Positions 41,995 through 51,416 are shown, counted from the first letter of the stretch. The stretch is 64,000 nucleotides of DNA from G965250275 sp965250275 (GCA_965250275.1 OZ252297.1:4464001-4528000), one strand, 5' to 3'. Notes: generated by a model from the sequence alone, not told the origin. Program-made: numbers and translations.

Positions 41995-43365
41995 TTAGTA
42001 GCTGTACTCGGGATAGATCTTCTCCAGATCGCCGCCCCAATCATTGTGATAGCGATCAAGCAGTTCGTCTGCGGCCACCTTGCCGGACTCCAGGCTGTCT
42101 TTCAGCGCGTTCAGAAAATGGGTCTCGTCCGGCACCATCCCGCCAACGCCGGCACGCGCGCGTGCTGTCAGCCCCGCCTCGGACAGAGCTACAACCTCGC
42201 TGGCGAGTGAATGCATGTCGATGCCGTCGACACGCGCCTGCAACCCGTCGACGCTGGCTGCAATGCGCAGAGCTTCGCGCGTTTCCGCACTCCAACCTTT
42301 GACCAGATCCCAAGCAGCATCCAGCGTGCCTTGGTCATACATCAGGCCCACCCAAAAGGCTGGCAAGGCGCAGAGCCGCCGCCAAGGCCCGCCATCGGCG
42401 CCCCGCATCTCGATGTATTTTTTCACCCGCGCTTCGGGAAACAGAGTGGTCAAATGGTCCGCCCAGTCTCCGATTGTTGGTTTTTCGCCCGGCAAAGCCG
42501 GAAGCTCGCCCTTCAGAAAATCGCGAAACGACATACCGAGTGCATCAATGTATTTCCCATCCCTGTGGACGAAGTACATTGGCACATCGAGCGCGTACTC
42601 GACCCAGCGTTCAAACCCGAAACCTTCCTCAAAAACGAACGGCACCATGCCGGTGCGGTCCTCATCCAGATCGCGCCAGACACGGGAGCGCCACGATTTG
42701 TGACCATTGGGTTTGCCTTCGAAGAATGGCGAGTTGGCGAACAGCGCAGTCGCGACGGGCTGCAGAGCGATGGCCACACGCATCTTCTGGACCATATCCG
42801 CTTCGGACCCAAAATCGAGATTGACCTGCACCGTGCAGGTTCGGCGCATCATCACCCGGCCCATGGTGCCGACCTTGCCCATATAGTTGTTCATGAGCTT
42901 GTAGCGTCCCTTGGGCATCAAGGGCATTTCATCATGGGTCCAGATCGGTGCGGCACCCAGCCCGATGAAGCCAACGCCAATCCGGTCGGCCACATCCTTG
43001 ACCTCGCGCAGATGCTCGTTCACCTCGTCACAGGTTTCATGGATGGTTTCCAGCGGGGCGCCTGAAAGTTCCAGTGCGCCTCCCGGCTCAAGACTGACAT
43101 TGGCCATACCCTTGGTCAGACCAATCAGATGTCCGCCTTCTTCGACCGGGTCCCAGCCATGACTGTCGCGCAAGCCCGAGAGTACGGCTTCGATCGACCG
43201 CTCACCGGCGTATGGCAGTGGCTTCAGGGTGTCTTTGCAGTACCCAAACTTCTCATGCTCGGTGCCGATCCGCCAGTCTTCAGGGGGCTTACACCCCTCG
43301 GCCATGTATTCGGCCAGTTGTTCATACCGTTCGATCGGCCCGCCGCCGGACTGGGGAATGGACAT
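41995..43365 (-). CDS. gshA: Glutamate-cysteine ligase (plant/alphaproteobacterial type)
   Basis: A 456-residue enzyme catalysing the first step of glutathione synthesis, ligating glutamate and cysteine with ATP. Diagnostic stretches are WRIGTEHEKFGY near 30, MANVSLEPGGALELSGAPLE, RTCTVQVNLDF, and YIEMRGADGGPWRRLCALPA. This is the plant-like class rather than the E. coli gshA type. ATG 43365 has GGAG eight bases upstream; a reading to 43416 lacks one. Convergent with plsY; the membrane-protein gene upstream lies 63 bases away. Confidence 0.95.
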   Translation of the reverse strand: MSIPQSGGGPIERYEQLAEYMAEGCKPPEDWRIGTEHEKFGYCKDTLKPLPYAGERSIEAVLSGLRDSHGWDPVEEGGHLIGLTKGMANVSLEPGGALELSGAPLETIHETCDEVNEHLREVKDVADRIGVGFIGLGAAPIWTHDEMPLMPKGRYKLMNNYMGKVGTMGRVMMRRTCTVQVNLDFGSEADMVQKMRVAIALQPVATALFANSPFFEGKPNGHKSWRSRVWRDLDEDRTGMVPFVFEEGFGFERWVEYALDVPMYFVHRDGKYIDALGMSFRDFLKGELPALPGEKPTIGDWADHLTTLFPEARVKKYIEMRGADGGPWRRLCALPAFWVGLMYDQGTLDAAWDLVKGWSAETREALRIAASVDGLQARVDGIDMHSLASEVVALSEAGLTARARAGVGGMVPDETHFLNALKDSLESGKVAADELLDRYHNDWGGDLEKIYPEYSY

Positions 43366-43428
43366 GCGTGCGCTCCGATGCTGCAGACGTTGCTCAGCCG
43401 CCAGAAGTGTCGTCAAATGCAGGGGCTG

Positions 43429-43956
43429 TCAATGCAACGGGCGCAAGTCTGATGTGGTTGGAGCTTTCTCCCAGATCACGACTGATTGACCTCGCACCTG
43501 ACGCATTTCCGAAAGCATGCGCTCGGTACGGATGCCCGGCAGCGTCGCAAAGGCATCAAACAGCGCCTCAGCACCCTCGGCATTGACCGGAATGTAGAGA
43601 GATGGTTGACCCGGCTGATCCAGAACCCAATGCGCGGGTTTTCCGCTGGCATCGATCGCAACGCTGGCCAGATCATCCAGTGCCACGCTGCCACCCGTTA
43701 GGGGACCAAAGTACGACACCTGTCCTTCGTCAACCTGCACAACACCAGGGCCCCCACTCCCACTACGAAAACGTGCGCGCTGCACACCAATCACGGTCTG
43801 AATGCCGCCCAGAAAGATCAGCACGTATCCCAGGTAGTGAAGAAGGCCACCCGCCACCAAAACCCAATACAGACCAATGAGCAGGACCATCTCGCCGACA
43901 AGCGCATCGCGCCAGCGATAAAAGAACGCACGAACTTCCGGCCTGACAAAACTCAT
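43429..43956 (-). CDS. Unknown membrane protein upstream of gshA
   Basis: A 175-residue protein with two membrane segments (about 22-40 and 40-60: VLLIGLYWVLVAGGLLHYLG, YVLIFLGGIQTVIGV) followed by a soluble domain of short strands (VVQVDEGQVSYFGPLTGG, SVALDDLASVAIDASG). The strand pattern again looks PH-like, as in the pyr-cluster proteins, but this is weak. ATG 43956 overlaps the rsmE stop (ATGA), so the two are cotranslated. No specific function can be stated. Confidence 0.7.
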   Translation of the reverse strand: MSFVRPEVRAFFYRWRDALVGEMVLLIGLYWVLVAGGLLHYLGYVLIFLGGIQTVIGVQRARFRSGSGGPGVVQVDEGQVSYFGPLTGGSVALDDLASVAIDASGKPAHWVLDQPGQPSLYIPVNAEGAEALFDAFATLPGIRTERMLSEMRQVRGQSVVIWEKAPTTSDLRPLH

Positions 43957-44675
43957 GCCCAGTCTCCCAAAGCCTGCTGCCAAAGCGTCATGGCCGCCAC
44001 CGCCGCGGTATCGGCGCGCAGGATGCGGGGGCCAAGGCTGACCGGACATGCATTGGGGAGTGCGTGTAAACGTTCCCGCTCAGCTGGCGAAAATCCACCC
44101 TCGGGCCCGATCAGAATCGCCCATGCGCCTCCGGGCAGGTCAGGCAGCTCAGCCTGCGCACCCACAAGAGTTTCATCGCAGAACATCAGATTCCGTTCAG
44201 CGGGCCAATCATCGAGAGCACGGTCAAGCTTTTCGAGTGGCATGACCTCGGGGACAAAGGTGCCGCCGCATTGCTCGGCCGCTTCAACCGCATGCGCCTG
44301 AAGCCGGTCCTGCCGGACGCGGTCGGAGTTTGTATATGCGGTCTGGACGGGTTGGATTTTCCGCGCGCCCATCTCTGCAGCCTTTTCAACAATGAAATCG
44401 GTGCGCGCCTTTTTGATCGGCGCAAACAGAAGCCAAAGATCGGGCGGCATCTGCAAAGGGAGGGTCTGCGCCTTGCATTGCAGGGACCCACCACGCTTTC
44501 CGGCTTCGGCAACAGAAGCCTCCCACTCACCATCCGCACCATTGAACAGCGCGACCGAAGCCCCGACACCCATGCGCATGACGCCAAACAGGTAGTGCGC
44601 CTGATCTCGATCCAAAGGAACCGATTGCCCCGCACCCAAAGGGTGATCTACATACAGCCTGATCTTCGCGCTCAT
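43953..44675 (-). CDS. rsmE: 16S rRNA (uracil1498-N3)-methyltransferase
   Basis: A 240-residue SPOUT-class methyltransferase that modifies U1498 of 16S rRNA. The N-terminal PUA-like domain begins MSAKIRLYVDHPLGAGQSVP; the SAM-binding trefoil knot includes AILIGPEGGFSPAERERL and VSLGPRILRADTAAVAAM at the C-terminus. Only 12 bases separate its start from the divergent ubiA start, and no ribosome site is visible, so leaderless translation is possible. A membrane protein gene overlaps its stop. Confidence 0.95.
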   Translation of the reverse strand: MSAKIRLYVDHPLGAGQSVPLDRDQAHYLFGVMRMGVGASVALFNGADGEWEASVAEAGKRGGSLQCKAQTLPLQMPPDLWLLFAPIKKARTDFIVEKAAEMGARKIQPVQTAYTNSDRVRQDRLQAHAVEAAEQCGGTFVPEVMPLEKLDRALDDWPAERNLMFCDETLVGAQAELPDLPGGAWAILIGPEGGFSPAERERLHALPNACPVSLGPRILRADTAAVAAMTLWQQALGDWA

Positions 44676-44687
44676 GGGAGCTTACAT

Positions 44688-45650
44688 ATGCAAGGGCCAG
44701 CGCCAAGACCAGACGAACCGGTCTCAGACGCCGTCAAAGGCAACTGGGTCGACCGATATGCCCCGGCCGCCACCCGACCCTATTTGCGCCTGAGCAGAGC
44801 GGATCGGCCAATCGGAACATGGCTGTTGCTGATTCCGTGCTGGTGGGGGCTGCTTCTTGCTGTTTTGTATGATCGCTCGCCACGGCCCGAAGATTTCTGG
44901 ATTGGCGCAGGCTGCGCCATCGGCGCCTGGCTGATGCGTGGTGCTGGGTGCACCTGGAACGACATCACCGACCGCCACATCGATGGCTCGGTGGAGCGCA
45001 CCCGCTCGAGGCCCATCCCGTCCGGTCAGGTCAGCGTGCGACAAGCCTTAGTGTGGATGTGCCTTCAGGCGCTGCTGGCCTTCGGCATCCTGCTGACATT
45101 CAACACGACGGCCATTGCGCTGGGTGTCGGGTCCCTCGTGCTGGTCGCGATCTACCCCTTTGCCAAGCGATTCACCTGGTGGCCGCAGGTCTTTCTCGGA
45201 CTCGCCTTCAACTGGGGCGCTTTGCTGGCCTGGGCTGCACATACTGGATCCCTGGCGTGGCCCGCCGTTGCGCTCTACCTGTCGGGCATCGCGTGGACGC
45301 TATTCTACGACACGATCTACGCACAGCAGGATGCCGAGGATGACGCCCTCATCGGTGTGAAATCCACTGCACGTCTGTTCGGTGCGCTGACGCCAATGTG
45401 GCTGCGCTACTTCCTGGTTGCGACCGTCAGTTTCATGGCGCTGGCGGTGATCGCAGCGTTGCTGGGCAGCGGTAACATCCTTTCACTTCTGTTTGCGCTG
45501 ACCGGGCCTTGGCTGATGGGATGGCACATGCAGTGGCAAATGCGGATGTACGATCCGGACAGCACGCCCCGGCTTATCATGCTTTTTCGGTCAAATCGGG
45601 ACACCGGCCTGATTCCGCTCATCTTCTTCATGGCGGCCCTACTGGTCTGA
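44688..45650 (+). CDS. ubiA: 4-hydroxybenzoate polyprenyltransferase
   Basis: A 320-residue membrane prenyltransferase attaching the polyprenyl tail to 4-hydroxybenzoate in ubiquinone synthesis. The two aspartate motifs are GAGCTWNDITDRHIDG (about 85-100; NDxxD) and FYDTIYAQQDAEDD (about 205-218), with some eight transmembrane helices between and after. Its lipid substrate would be the product of the polyprenyl synthase at 6900-7931. GGGAG lies about eight bases before ATG 44688. The promoter must sit within the divergent rsmE gene. Confidence 0.95.
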   Translation: MQGPAPRPDEPVSDAVKGNWVDRYAPAATRPYLRLSRADRPIGTWLLLIPCWWGLLLAVLYDRSPRPEDFWIGAGCAIGAWLMRGAGCTWNDITDRHIDGSVERTRSRPIPSGQVSVRQALVWMCLQALLAFGILLTFNTTAIALGVGSLVLVAIYPFAKRFTWWPQVFLGLAFNWGALLAWAAHTGSLAWPAVALYLSGIAWTLFYDTIYAQQDAEDDALIGVKSTARLFGALTPMWLRYFLVATVSFMALAVIAALLGSGNILSLLFALTGPWLMGWHMQWQMRMYDPDSTPRLIMLFRSNRDTGLIPLIFFMAALLV

Positions 45651-45711
45651 TTGAACCCCGGCGTCCCACCGCGTAAGACAGCGGGGCAATGGGACCAATC
45701 GAAGACAAGTA

Positions 45712-47640
45712 ATGCGGCTGTCCACCATCTTGATCGGCGTTCTTCCGTTCGTTGCCGCCGCTGTGCTCAGTTATGTGGCTGCGGGTTTCGCGGTCACCGC
45801 AGTTGAGGAAAACACCGAAATCGGTGTGAGGCGTGCTCTGGACGAAGAGGCCCACGGCTGGGCGGAAGTCCAAGCCAACGGACTGCAGGTGATCCTGAGC
45901 GGCGTCTCCGAATCGGAAGCCGTCCGCTTTCAGGCCATCAGCACAGTGGGTGGTGTCGTCGATGCCGCACGCATCATCGATGAAATGAATGTCGCGCCCT
46001 CTGCAGATTTGGCAGCACCACGCTTCTCGACCGAGATCCTGCGGAACGACAGCGGCATCTCGATCATCGGACTTGTCCCGCAGACCACGGATCGCGAGGC
46101 CCTTTTGGAGCAGATCCAAAACATAGCGGGCGCCGGTGAAGTCACCGATTTGCTTGAAACTGCAAACTACGCGGCGCCAGAGGGCTGGGAGGATGCTCTC
46201 AGTTACGCCGTGGGCGCGCTGAACAGCCTGCCGCGCTCCAAAGTGTCGGTGGATGCCAATCAGGTCAGCATAACCGCCATTTCGAACAGCGCCGAAGAAA
46301 AGGAGACGCTGGAGGACGAACTGACCCGCACCGCGCCTCCTGGCCTGCGGATGACGTTGAACATAGCCGCACCGCGCCCCGTCATCACACCGTTCACGCT
46401 GCGCTACATCCTCGAAGAGTCCGGGGGGCGGTTTGACGCCTGTTCTGCGGATACTGAGGTCTCGCGCACGCGCATTCTGGCCGCTGCGCGGCGCGCCGGG
46501 CTCGAGGGCGAGGCGACCTGCACAATTGGCATGGGGGTTCCATCGCAAAACTGGACTATTGCAGTAACGCGCGGTCTTGATGCGCTGGCGCAAATCGGCG
46601 GCGGCAGCATCACCTTTGCGGATGCCGACATCACGCTGGTGGCTGCTGAGAATACAGATCAGGGGTTGTTCGACCGGGTTGTCGGCGAGCTTGAAGCAAG
46701 CTTGCCGGAGGTCTTTGCGCTGCATTCGGTCATGCCAGCCCCAACGGACGACCCCAAAGCCGGACCCTCAGAGTTCGTGGCGACGCTAAGCCCTGAGGGG
46801 TTGGTTCAGTTGCGGGGCCGCGTGCCAGATGCAAACACCCGGCAACTTGCCGACAGTTTTGCCAAGGCCGCTTTCGGGTCCGGCATGGTCTATACCGCGG
46901 CGCGGGTTGTTCCTGATCTGCCGACCGATTGGACCATCCGTGTTTTGGCCGGGCTGGAAGCCTTGTCGCTTCTGGAGAACGGTGCGGTCGTTGTCACACC
47001 GGATCAACTGACCGTCCGTGGCATCACCGAGCGTCGCGACGCCAAAATGGATATCTCCAAGCTGTTTGCCGACCGGTTGGGAGAGTCCCAGACCTTCGAA
47101 TTGGACATCACCTACCGCGAACCTCCACCACCCGAAGAGACAAAACCAGATCCGGAGGTTTGCGAGGCGGCAATTGCAGCCATTCAGGACGACAACAAAA
47201 TCACATTCGAACCGGGTTCAGCTACGGTGTCCGCGACGTCGCTGGACACGTTGAACCTGATTGCAGAAATTCTGACCGGTTGTGGCGATATGCGGCTGGA
47301 AATCCAGGGTCATACAGACAGCCAGGGTCGGGAAGAGATGAATATGGATTTGAGCCAGGCGCGCGCTCAGTCCATTTTGAACGAGTTGCGCGCGCGGCGT
47401 GTGCTGACATCAACGTTTTCTGCCAAAGGATATGGAGAGACCTCTCCGATCGCGGACAATGACACCGAAGAGGGTCGTGAAGCCAACCGCCGGATCGAAT
47501 TCCGCCTGATCCGTCCTGAAGAAACCGAAGAAGAAATTGAAACGACGCTGGAAAGCGTGTCCGATACTGCTGAGCCTGAAGAGGAAACTGCGGCTGAGGC
47601 GGAAACCGAAGCCGAGGAGAGCGAGAATGAACAGAACTGA
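45712..47640 (+). CDS. OmpA-family protein with BON-type repeats
   Basis: A 642-residue envelope protein: N-terminal membrane anchor (ILIGVLPFVAAAVLSYVAAG), then several repeated alpha/beta modules of about 60-80 residues resembling BON domains (for example NGLQVILSGVSESEAVRFQA, and TLSPEGLVQLRGRVPDANTR), and a C-terminal OmpA peptidoglycan-binding domain at about 490-600 (KITFEPGSATVSA, IQGHTDSQGREEMNMDLSQA, KGYGETSPIADN). A Glu-rich tail closes the protein. It probably links inner membrane and cell wall. The small coiled-coil gene starts inside its 3' end. Confidence 0.9.
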   Translation: MRLSTILIGVLPFVAAAVLSYVAAGFAVTAVEENTEIGVRRALDEEAHGWAEVQANGLQVILSGVSESEAVRFQAISTVGGVVDAARIIDEMNVAPSADLAAPRFSTEILRNDSGISIIGLVPQTTDREALLEQIQNIAGAGEVTDLLETANYAAPEGWEDALSYAVGALNSLPRSKVSVDANQVSITAISNSAEEKETLEDELTRTAPPGLRMTLNIAAPRPVITPFTLRYILEESGGRFDACSADTEVSRTRILAAARRAGLEGEATCTIGMGVPSQNWTIAVTRGLDALAQIGGGSITFADADITLVAAENTDQGLFDRVVGELEASLPEVFALHSVMPAPTDDPKAGPSEFVATLSPEGLVQLRGRVPDANTRQLADSFAKAAFGSGMVYTAARVVPDLPTDWTIRVLAGLEALSLLENGAVVVTPDQLTVRGITERRDAKMDISKLFADRLGESQTFELDITYREPPPPEETKPDPEVCEAAIAAIQDDNKITFEPGSATVSATSLDTLNLIAEILTGCGDMRLEIQGHTDSQGREEMNMDLSQARAQSILNELRARRVLTSTFSAKGYGETSPIADNDTEEGREANRRIEFRLIRPEETEEEIETTLESVSDTAEPEEETAAEAETEAEESENEQN

Positions 47641-47950
47641 GTTCATCATAACCACTGCGGTGATCCTGTTCGTTGCCTTCGCTCTCGGCTGGTTCACGAA
47701 TTGGCTGGTTCATCGGTTCACCCGCGTCAGCGCCAGCGATGTCGGCGAGTTGGACCGGATGAGCCAGGAACTGCACGAGGCCGAAGAGACCCGCGATCAG
47801 GCGATCACATATCTGCAGCAACGCGAAGCGGAACTGACCAATCAACTGACGCAAACCGAGGCAGAGTTGCGGGCCGCCATGGAAGGGCTGCGCGACGCAC
47901 GTCAGGAGGCCGAGGAACTGCGCGCGCAACTGGACCGCATGGCGGGCTAA
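47627..47950 (+). CDS. Small membrane-anchored coiled-coil protein
   Basis: A 107-residue protein with one transmembrane helix (FIITTAVILFVAFALGWFTN, about 5-27) followed by a long charged coiled coil with heptad repeats (LDRMSQELHEAEETRDQAIT, REAELTNQLTQTEAELRAAM). I do not assign a family. It starts 14 bases before the OmpA-family stop, so it is cotranslated and may interact with that protein. Codon use is like its neighbours. Confidence 0.75.
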   Translation: MNRTEFIITTAVILFVAFALGWFTNWLVHRFTRVSASDVGELDRMSQELHEAEETRDQAITYLQQREAELTNQLTQTEAELRAAMEGLRDARQEAEELRAQLDRMAG

Positions 47951-48025
47951 ACCAGCCAGCTATATTCGCAGCGCGATGCAGTCAGATTTGGTTGCGAGAT
48001 GTGGCGGTGCATGCAGCGCCCCGGA

Positions 48026-48469
48026 CTACCAGCGATCAAGCGCTGCTTCATCCTCGTCCTTGGCGGCGACCCAATCGACCTGACCCGGTCCGATTTCCTT
48101 TTTCCAGAACGGCGCCCGGGACTTAAGATAGTCCATCAGGAACTCTGCCGCCTCAAAGGCGCTTTTGCGATGCCGTGCAGCAGTGGCGACCATCATGATG
48201 TGATCCTCAGGTTTCAGCTGCCCGAAACGGTGAATGACCAACGCATCATCCAGTGACCACCGTGCCATGGCCTGTTCTGCAATCTCGGTCAGCGCTTTTT
48301 CCGTCATCCCCGGATAATGCTCGATCTCCATCACCTCCATGCCACCTTGCACGGAGTCACGGACGATCCCGGTGAATGTCACCACCGCACCGGCGCCCGC
48401 GACAGAATTGGCAAACGCATTCGACTCTGCGCCCAGATCAAACGGCGCTTCCTGCACAACAATGCGCAT
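48026..48469 (-). CDS. moaE: Molybdopterin synthase catalytic subunit
   Basis: A 147-residue MoaE, the large subunit that with MoaD adds two sulfurs to precursor Z (cyclic pyranopterin). Key stretches are VVTFTGIVRDSVQGGMEVMEIEH, IHRFGQLKPEDHIMMVATAA and RHRKSAFEAAEFLMDYLKS followed by the conserved PFWKKE near the end. The start shares bases with the moaD stop (TGATG). Confidence 0.95.
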   Translation of the reverse strand: MRIVVQEAPFDLGAESNAFANSVAGAGAVVTFTGIVRDSVQGGMEVMEIEHYPGMTEKALTEIAEQAMARWSLDDALVIHRFGQLKPEDHIMMVATAARHRKSAFEAAEFLMDYLKSRAPFWKKEIGPGQVDWVAAKDEDEAALDRW

Positions 48470-48717
48470 CAGCCGCCCGTCATCGGAGGAAAAAATGCGA
48501 CCTCCCTGACCCCGTCGAGAGACGCATCGAAGTCGCTGAGTTGCTGATCCAGCGCAACGCGCAGCGCACTGCGGTCAGAAAATGCAACCGCATAACGTTC
48601 TTCACGTGCGCTGAGTTCTTCAACCAGTTCTGAGACTGTAGAGGCCGAAGTCTCGACAGTTTCTTTCGGCAGGCCGATGCGCTCGCGAACCCAAGCGAAG
48701 TAAAGCACGTTCATCAT
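48469..48717 (-). CDS. moaD: Molybdopterin synthase sulfur carrier subunit
   Basis: An 82-residue ubiquitin-fold sulfur carrier. The C-terminus PPMTGG ends in the required Gly-Gly that becomes a thiocarboxylate. The N-terminal VLYFAWVRERIGLPKETVET is typical of MoaD. It overlaps pgsA upstream (ATGA) and moaE downstream, giving uvrC-pgsA-moaD-moaE, a common Rhodobacterales order by recollection. Confidence 0.93.
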   Translation of the reverse strand: MMNVLYFAWVRERIGLPKETVETSASTVSELVEELSAREERYAVAFSDRSALRVALDQQLSDFDASLDGVREVAFFPPMTGG

Positions 48718-49379
48718 TGCACCTCTTTGAGATAAGGCATCGCCTTTCGAAAGTAGTCGTACCCGGTCACCAGCGTCAGAAAGGCCGCAACCCAGAGCAA
48801 CAACAAGCCCACCCAGCCCGAGATATCCATCGCCGTCAGCAAAGTTCGGATCCCACCCAGGTCTTCGACTTCACCGGACAGGATCTGGCTGACCAAGCGC
48901 TCATCCATGCCCCAGACCGCCATTCCCAGATAGTGCTCGAAGATCCCCTGCGCAAACAGCACCGCGATGGCAATCATCTGTGCAGTGGTTTTCCACTTGG
49001 CCAGAGGTGTGACCTGCAAGGCGCCGGCAAGTTCGCCGAGGTACTCGCGCAATCCCGACACAAAGACCTCGCGAAAGAGAATGAAGGTCGCCGGAAGGAC
49101 CAGCCACGGAGACATCGAGGAATAGCCCACAATCACCATCAAGGCGATGATCACCATGGCCTTGTCCGCAATCGGATCAAGCATTGCGCCAAGCCGGGTT
49201 TCCTGTTTCCAGGTCCGCGCAAGATAGCCGTCAAACCAATCGGTTACGGCCGCGCTGACGAAAAGCAACAACGCAAACCAATCGGCATAGGGGCGATTGA
49301 AATACAGAAACATCACCGCGAGACCTGGGGCTGCCAGCAGGCGCAGGACGGTCAAAATGTTCGGTATGTTCCACTGCAT
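48714..49379 (-). CDS. pgsA: CDP-diacylglycerol-glycerol-3-phosphate 3-phosphatidyltransferase
   Basis: A 221-residue membrane enzyme making phosphatidylglycerol phosphate. The CDP-alcohol phosphotransferase motif is DWFDGYLARTWKQETRLGAM followed by LDPIADK (D-G-x2-AR-x8-G-x3-D-x3-D). I chose ATG 49379 because MQWNIPNILTVLR matches family starts; a reading to 49427 adds 16 residues and neither start has a clear ribosome site. Overlaps moaD by four bases. Confidence 0.93.
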   Translation of the reverse strand: MQWNIPNILTVLRLLAAPGLAVMFLYFNRPYADWFALLLFVSAAVTDWFDGYLARTWKQETRLGAMLDPIADKAMVIIALMVIVGYSSMSPWLVLPATFILFREVFVSGLREYLGELAGALQVTPLAKWKTTAQMIAIAVLFAQGIFEHYLGMAVWGMDERLVSQILSGEVEDLGGIRTLLTAMDISGWVGLLLLWVAAFLTLVTGYDYFRKAMPYLKEVQ

Positions 49380-49452
49380 GGCCAAGGGATAGCTGTTCGG
49401 GCGAGGGTTGGAAAGACCATGCGCCATGCGGTTTCAGCGTCGGCGCTAACCG

Positions 49453-51330
49453 TTAACCCCGATCATGGAAAAAGTCATAAATTGTCTCGGCCAGATGCCC
49501 CGATATGCCGTCCACGGCCTTGAGATCGGCGAGGTTTGCGCGGCTGACAGCTTTGGCCGATCCGAAATGGGCCAATAGCGCGCGCTTGCGCGTTGCGCCG
49601 ACACCCGGCACCTCGTCAAGCGGCGTTGCCCCAATGGATTTGGCGCGCTTGGCGCGGTGCGTTCCAATGGCAAACCGGTGTGCCTCGTCCCGCAGACGCT
49701 GGATGAAATAGAGCACAGGATCGTTGTGGCGCAATGCAAATGGTCTCGCACCGGGGCGATAGAATTCTTCTTTGCCAGCATCCCGGTCGATGCCCTTGGC
49801 GACCCCGATCATCGGGATATCCTCCACTCCATAATCTTTCATGATGTCCGCGACGGCACTGACTTGACCGGCGCCACCGTCGATCAGCAGCAGATCCGGC
49901 CAGTGGCCCTTCTCGCGGTCGGGATCTTCTTTCTGAAGGCGCGCAAAGCGCCGGGAGAGCACCTCTTTCATCATGCCAAAATCATCGCCCGGCGTCAGCT
50001 CTTCGCCACGAATGTTGAACTTTCGATAGCTGTTTTTCACAAAGCCCTCGGGGCCCGCGACAATCATGGCACCAACGGCATTGCTGCCTTGGATGTGCGA
50101 GTTGTCGTAGACCTCGATCCGGTCAGGTGGCCCGTCGAGATCAAAGGCTTCCGCCACCCCGCGTAGCAGTTTCGCCTGCGTTGCGGTCTCGGACATTTTG
50201 CGGCCCAATGCCTCTCGGGCATTGCGCAGTGCGCCCGAAACAAGCTCTGACTTTTCGCCGCGCCGAGGCACAACCAACTCGACCTTACGCCCCGCCTTTC
50301 CGGACAGAGCTTCGGCCATCAGGTCATCATTCTCAATCGCGTCCGACAGGATCACCTGACGTGGTGGCTCCTTGTTGTCATAGAACTGGCCAAGGAAGGC
50401 CTCCATCACCTCCGCCGCTGCGACACCGGGCAATACGCGGGGATAGAAATCGCGGTTGCCCCAGTTCTGGTTCGCGCGAATGAAGAAGACCTGCACACAG
50501 GCCTGACCATGTTCCATATGCAGGGCCACGACATCTGCTTCGGTTACGCTGCGCGGATTAATGCCCTGCGCCGTCTGAACCTGGGTGAGCGCACGGATCC
50601 GGTCGCGTAATGCGGCGGCACGTTCAAATTCCATTGCATCTGACGCGGACTGCATTTGTGCTGCCAAATCCTCTTGCACGCGAGTGGATCGCCCGGACAG
50701 GAACCGCTCGGCATCGCGCACACTTTCGGCGTAATCCTCTTGATCGATGTAACCGACACACGGCGCGGAGCAGCGTTTGATCTGGTAGAGCAGACAAGGC
50801 CGCGTCCGACTATCGAACATTGAGTCAGAACAGTTCCGCAAAAGGAACGCTTTCTGCAGCTGATTGAGCGTGCGGTTCACAGCGCCGGCGCTCGCGAAGG
50901 GTCCGAAATAGGCGCCCTTCTCCTTCTTAGCCCCGCGATGCTTCTTAATCTGCGGGAAGCCGTGGTCTTTTGCTACAAGAATGTTGGGAAAGCTTTTGTC
51001 GTCGCGCAGCAGTACGTTGTACTTGGGCTTCAGTTGCTTGATGAGGTTCTGCTCAAGAAGCAGTGCCTCTGTTTCCGTCCGGGTCGTCAGGAACATCATC
51101 GACGCCGTCTCCCGGATCATGCGGTCGATCCGGCCGGATTGCCCGGTCGGACGCGCGTAGTTCGACACGCGGGCTCGCAGGTTTCGCGCCTTGCCGACAT
51201 AGAGGACACGCGCCTGCGCATCGAGCATCCGATACACGCCCGGAGAACTGTCCAACGTCTTCAGGTAGCCCTGGATACAGGCATATCCAGTCGTTGGTTC
51301 CTGGTCGTGGCTGGAAGGGTCCGCGGTCAT
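49453..51330 (-). CDS. uvrC: UvrABC excinuclease subunit C
   Basis: A 625-residue nucleotide excision repair nuclease. The N-terminal GIY-YIG domain shows DSSPGVYRMLDAQARVLYVG (3' incision), then a cysteine cluster region with CLLYQIKRCSAPCVGYI, a UVR motif (AAQMQSASDAMEFERAAALR) binding UvrB, the RNase H-like domain (RIEVYDNSHIQGSNAVGAM; 5' incision), and C-terminal helix-hairpin-helix repeats (LDEVPGVGATRKRALLAHFG). No ribosome site stands out before ATG 51330. Upstream is an AT-rich spacer with a DnaA box. Confidence 0.95.
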   Translation of the reverse strand: MTADPSSHDQEPTTGYACIQGYLKTLDSSPGVYRMLDAQARVLYVGKARNLRARVSNYARPTGQSGRIDRMIRETASMMFLTTRTETEALLLEQNLIKQLKPKYNVLLRDDKSFPNILVAKDHGFPQIKKHRGAKKEKGAYFGPFASAGAVNRTLNQLQKAFLLRNCSDSMFDSRTRPCLLYQIKRCSAPCVGYIDQEDYAESVRDAERFLSGRSTRVQEDLAAQMQSASDAMEFERAAALRDRIRALTQVQTAQGINPRSVTEADVVALHMEHGQACVQVFFIRANQNWGNRDFYPRVLPGVAAAEVMEAFLGQFYDNKEPPRQVILSDAIENDDLMAEALSGKAGRKVELVVPRRGEKSELVSGALRNAREALGRKMSETATQAKLLRGVAEAFDLDGPPDRIEVYDNSHIQGSNAVGAMIVAGPEGFVKNSYRKFNIRGEELTPGDDFGMMKEVLSRRFARLQKEDPDREKGHWPDLLLIDGGAGQVSAVADIMKDYGVEDIPMIGVAKGIDRDAGKEEFYRPGARPFALRHNDPVLYFIQRLRDEAHRFAIGTHRAKRAKSIGATPLDEVPGVGATRKRALLAHFGSAKAVSRANLADLKAVDGISGHLAETIYDFFHDRG

Positions 51331-51407
51331 GTGACAGAAATATGATTCTCTGAGCGCGCCTGCAATCTTATGTGCATTGTATCAAGAGAAAACAAATCCA
51401 CGGTTTC

Positions 51408-51416
51408 TGTGGATAA
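51408..51416 (-). promoter_or_regulatory. DnaA-box sequence
   Basis: TGTGGATAA is the complement of the consensus DnaA box TTATCCACA. AAATCCACG at 51394-51402 is a near-match in opposite orientation, forming ATCCAC-7-GTGGAT. One consensus box alone does not make an origin; it could also regulate uvrC. Confidence 0.4.

Noticed and set aside
42211..43065. 284-codon open frame on the plus strand
   Set aside because: It is antisense to gshA and shows no family features.
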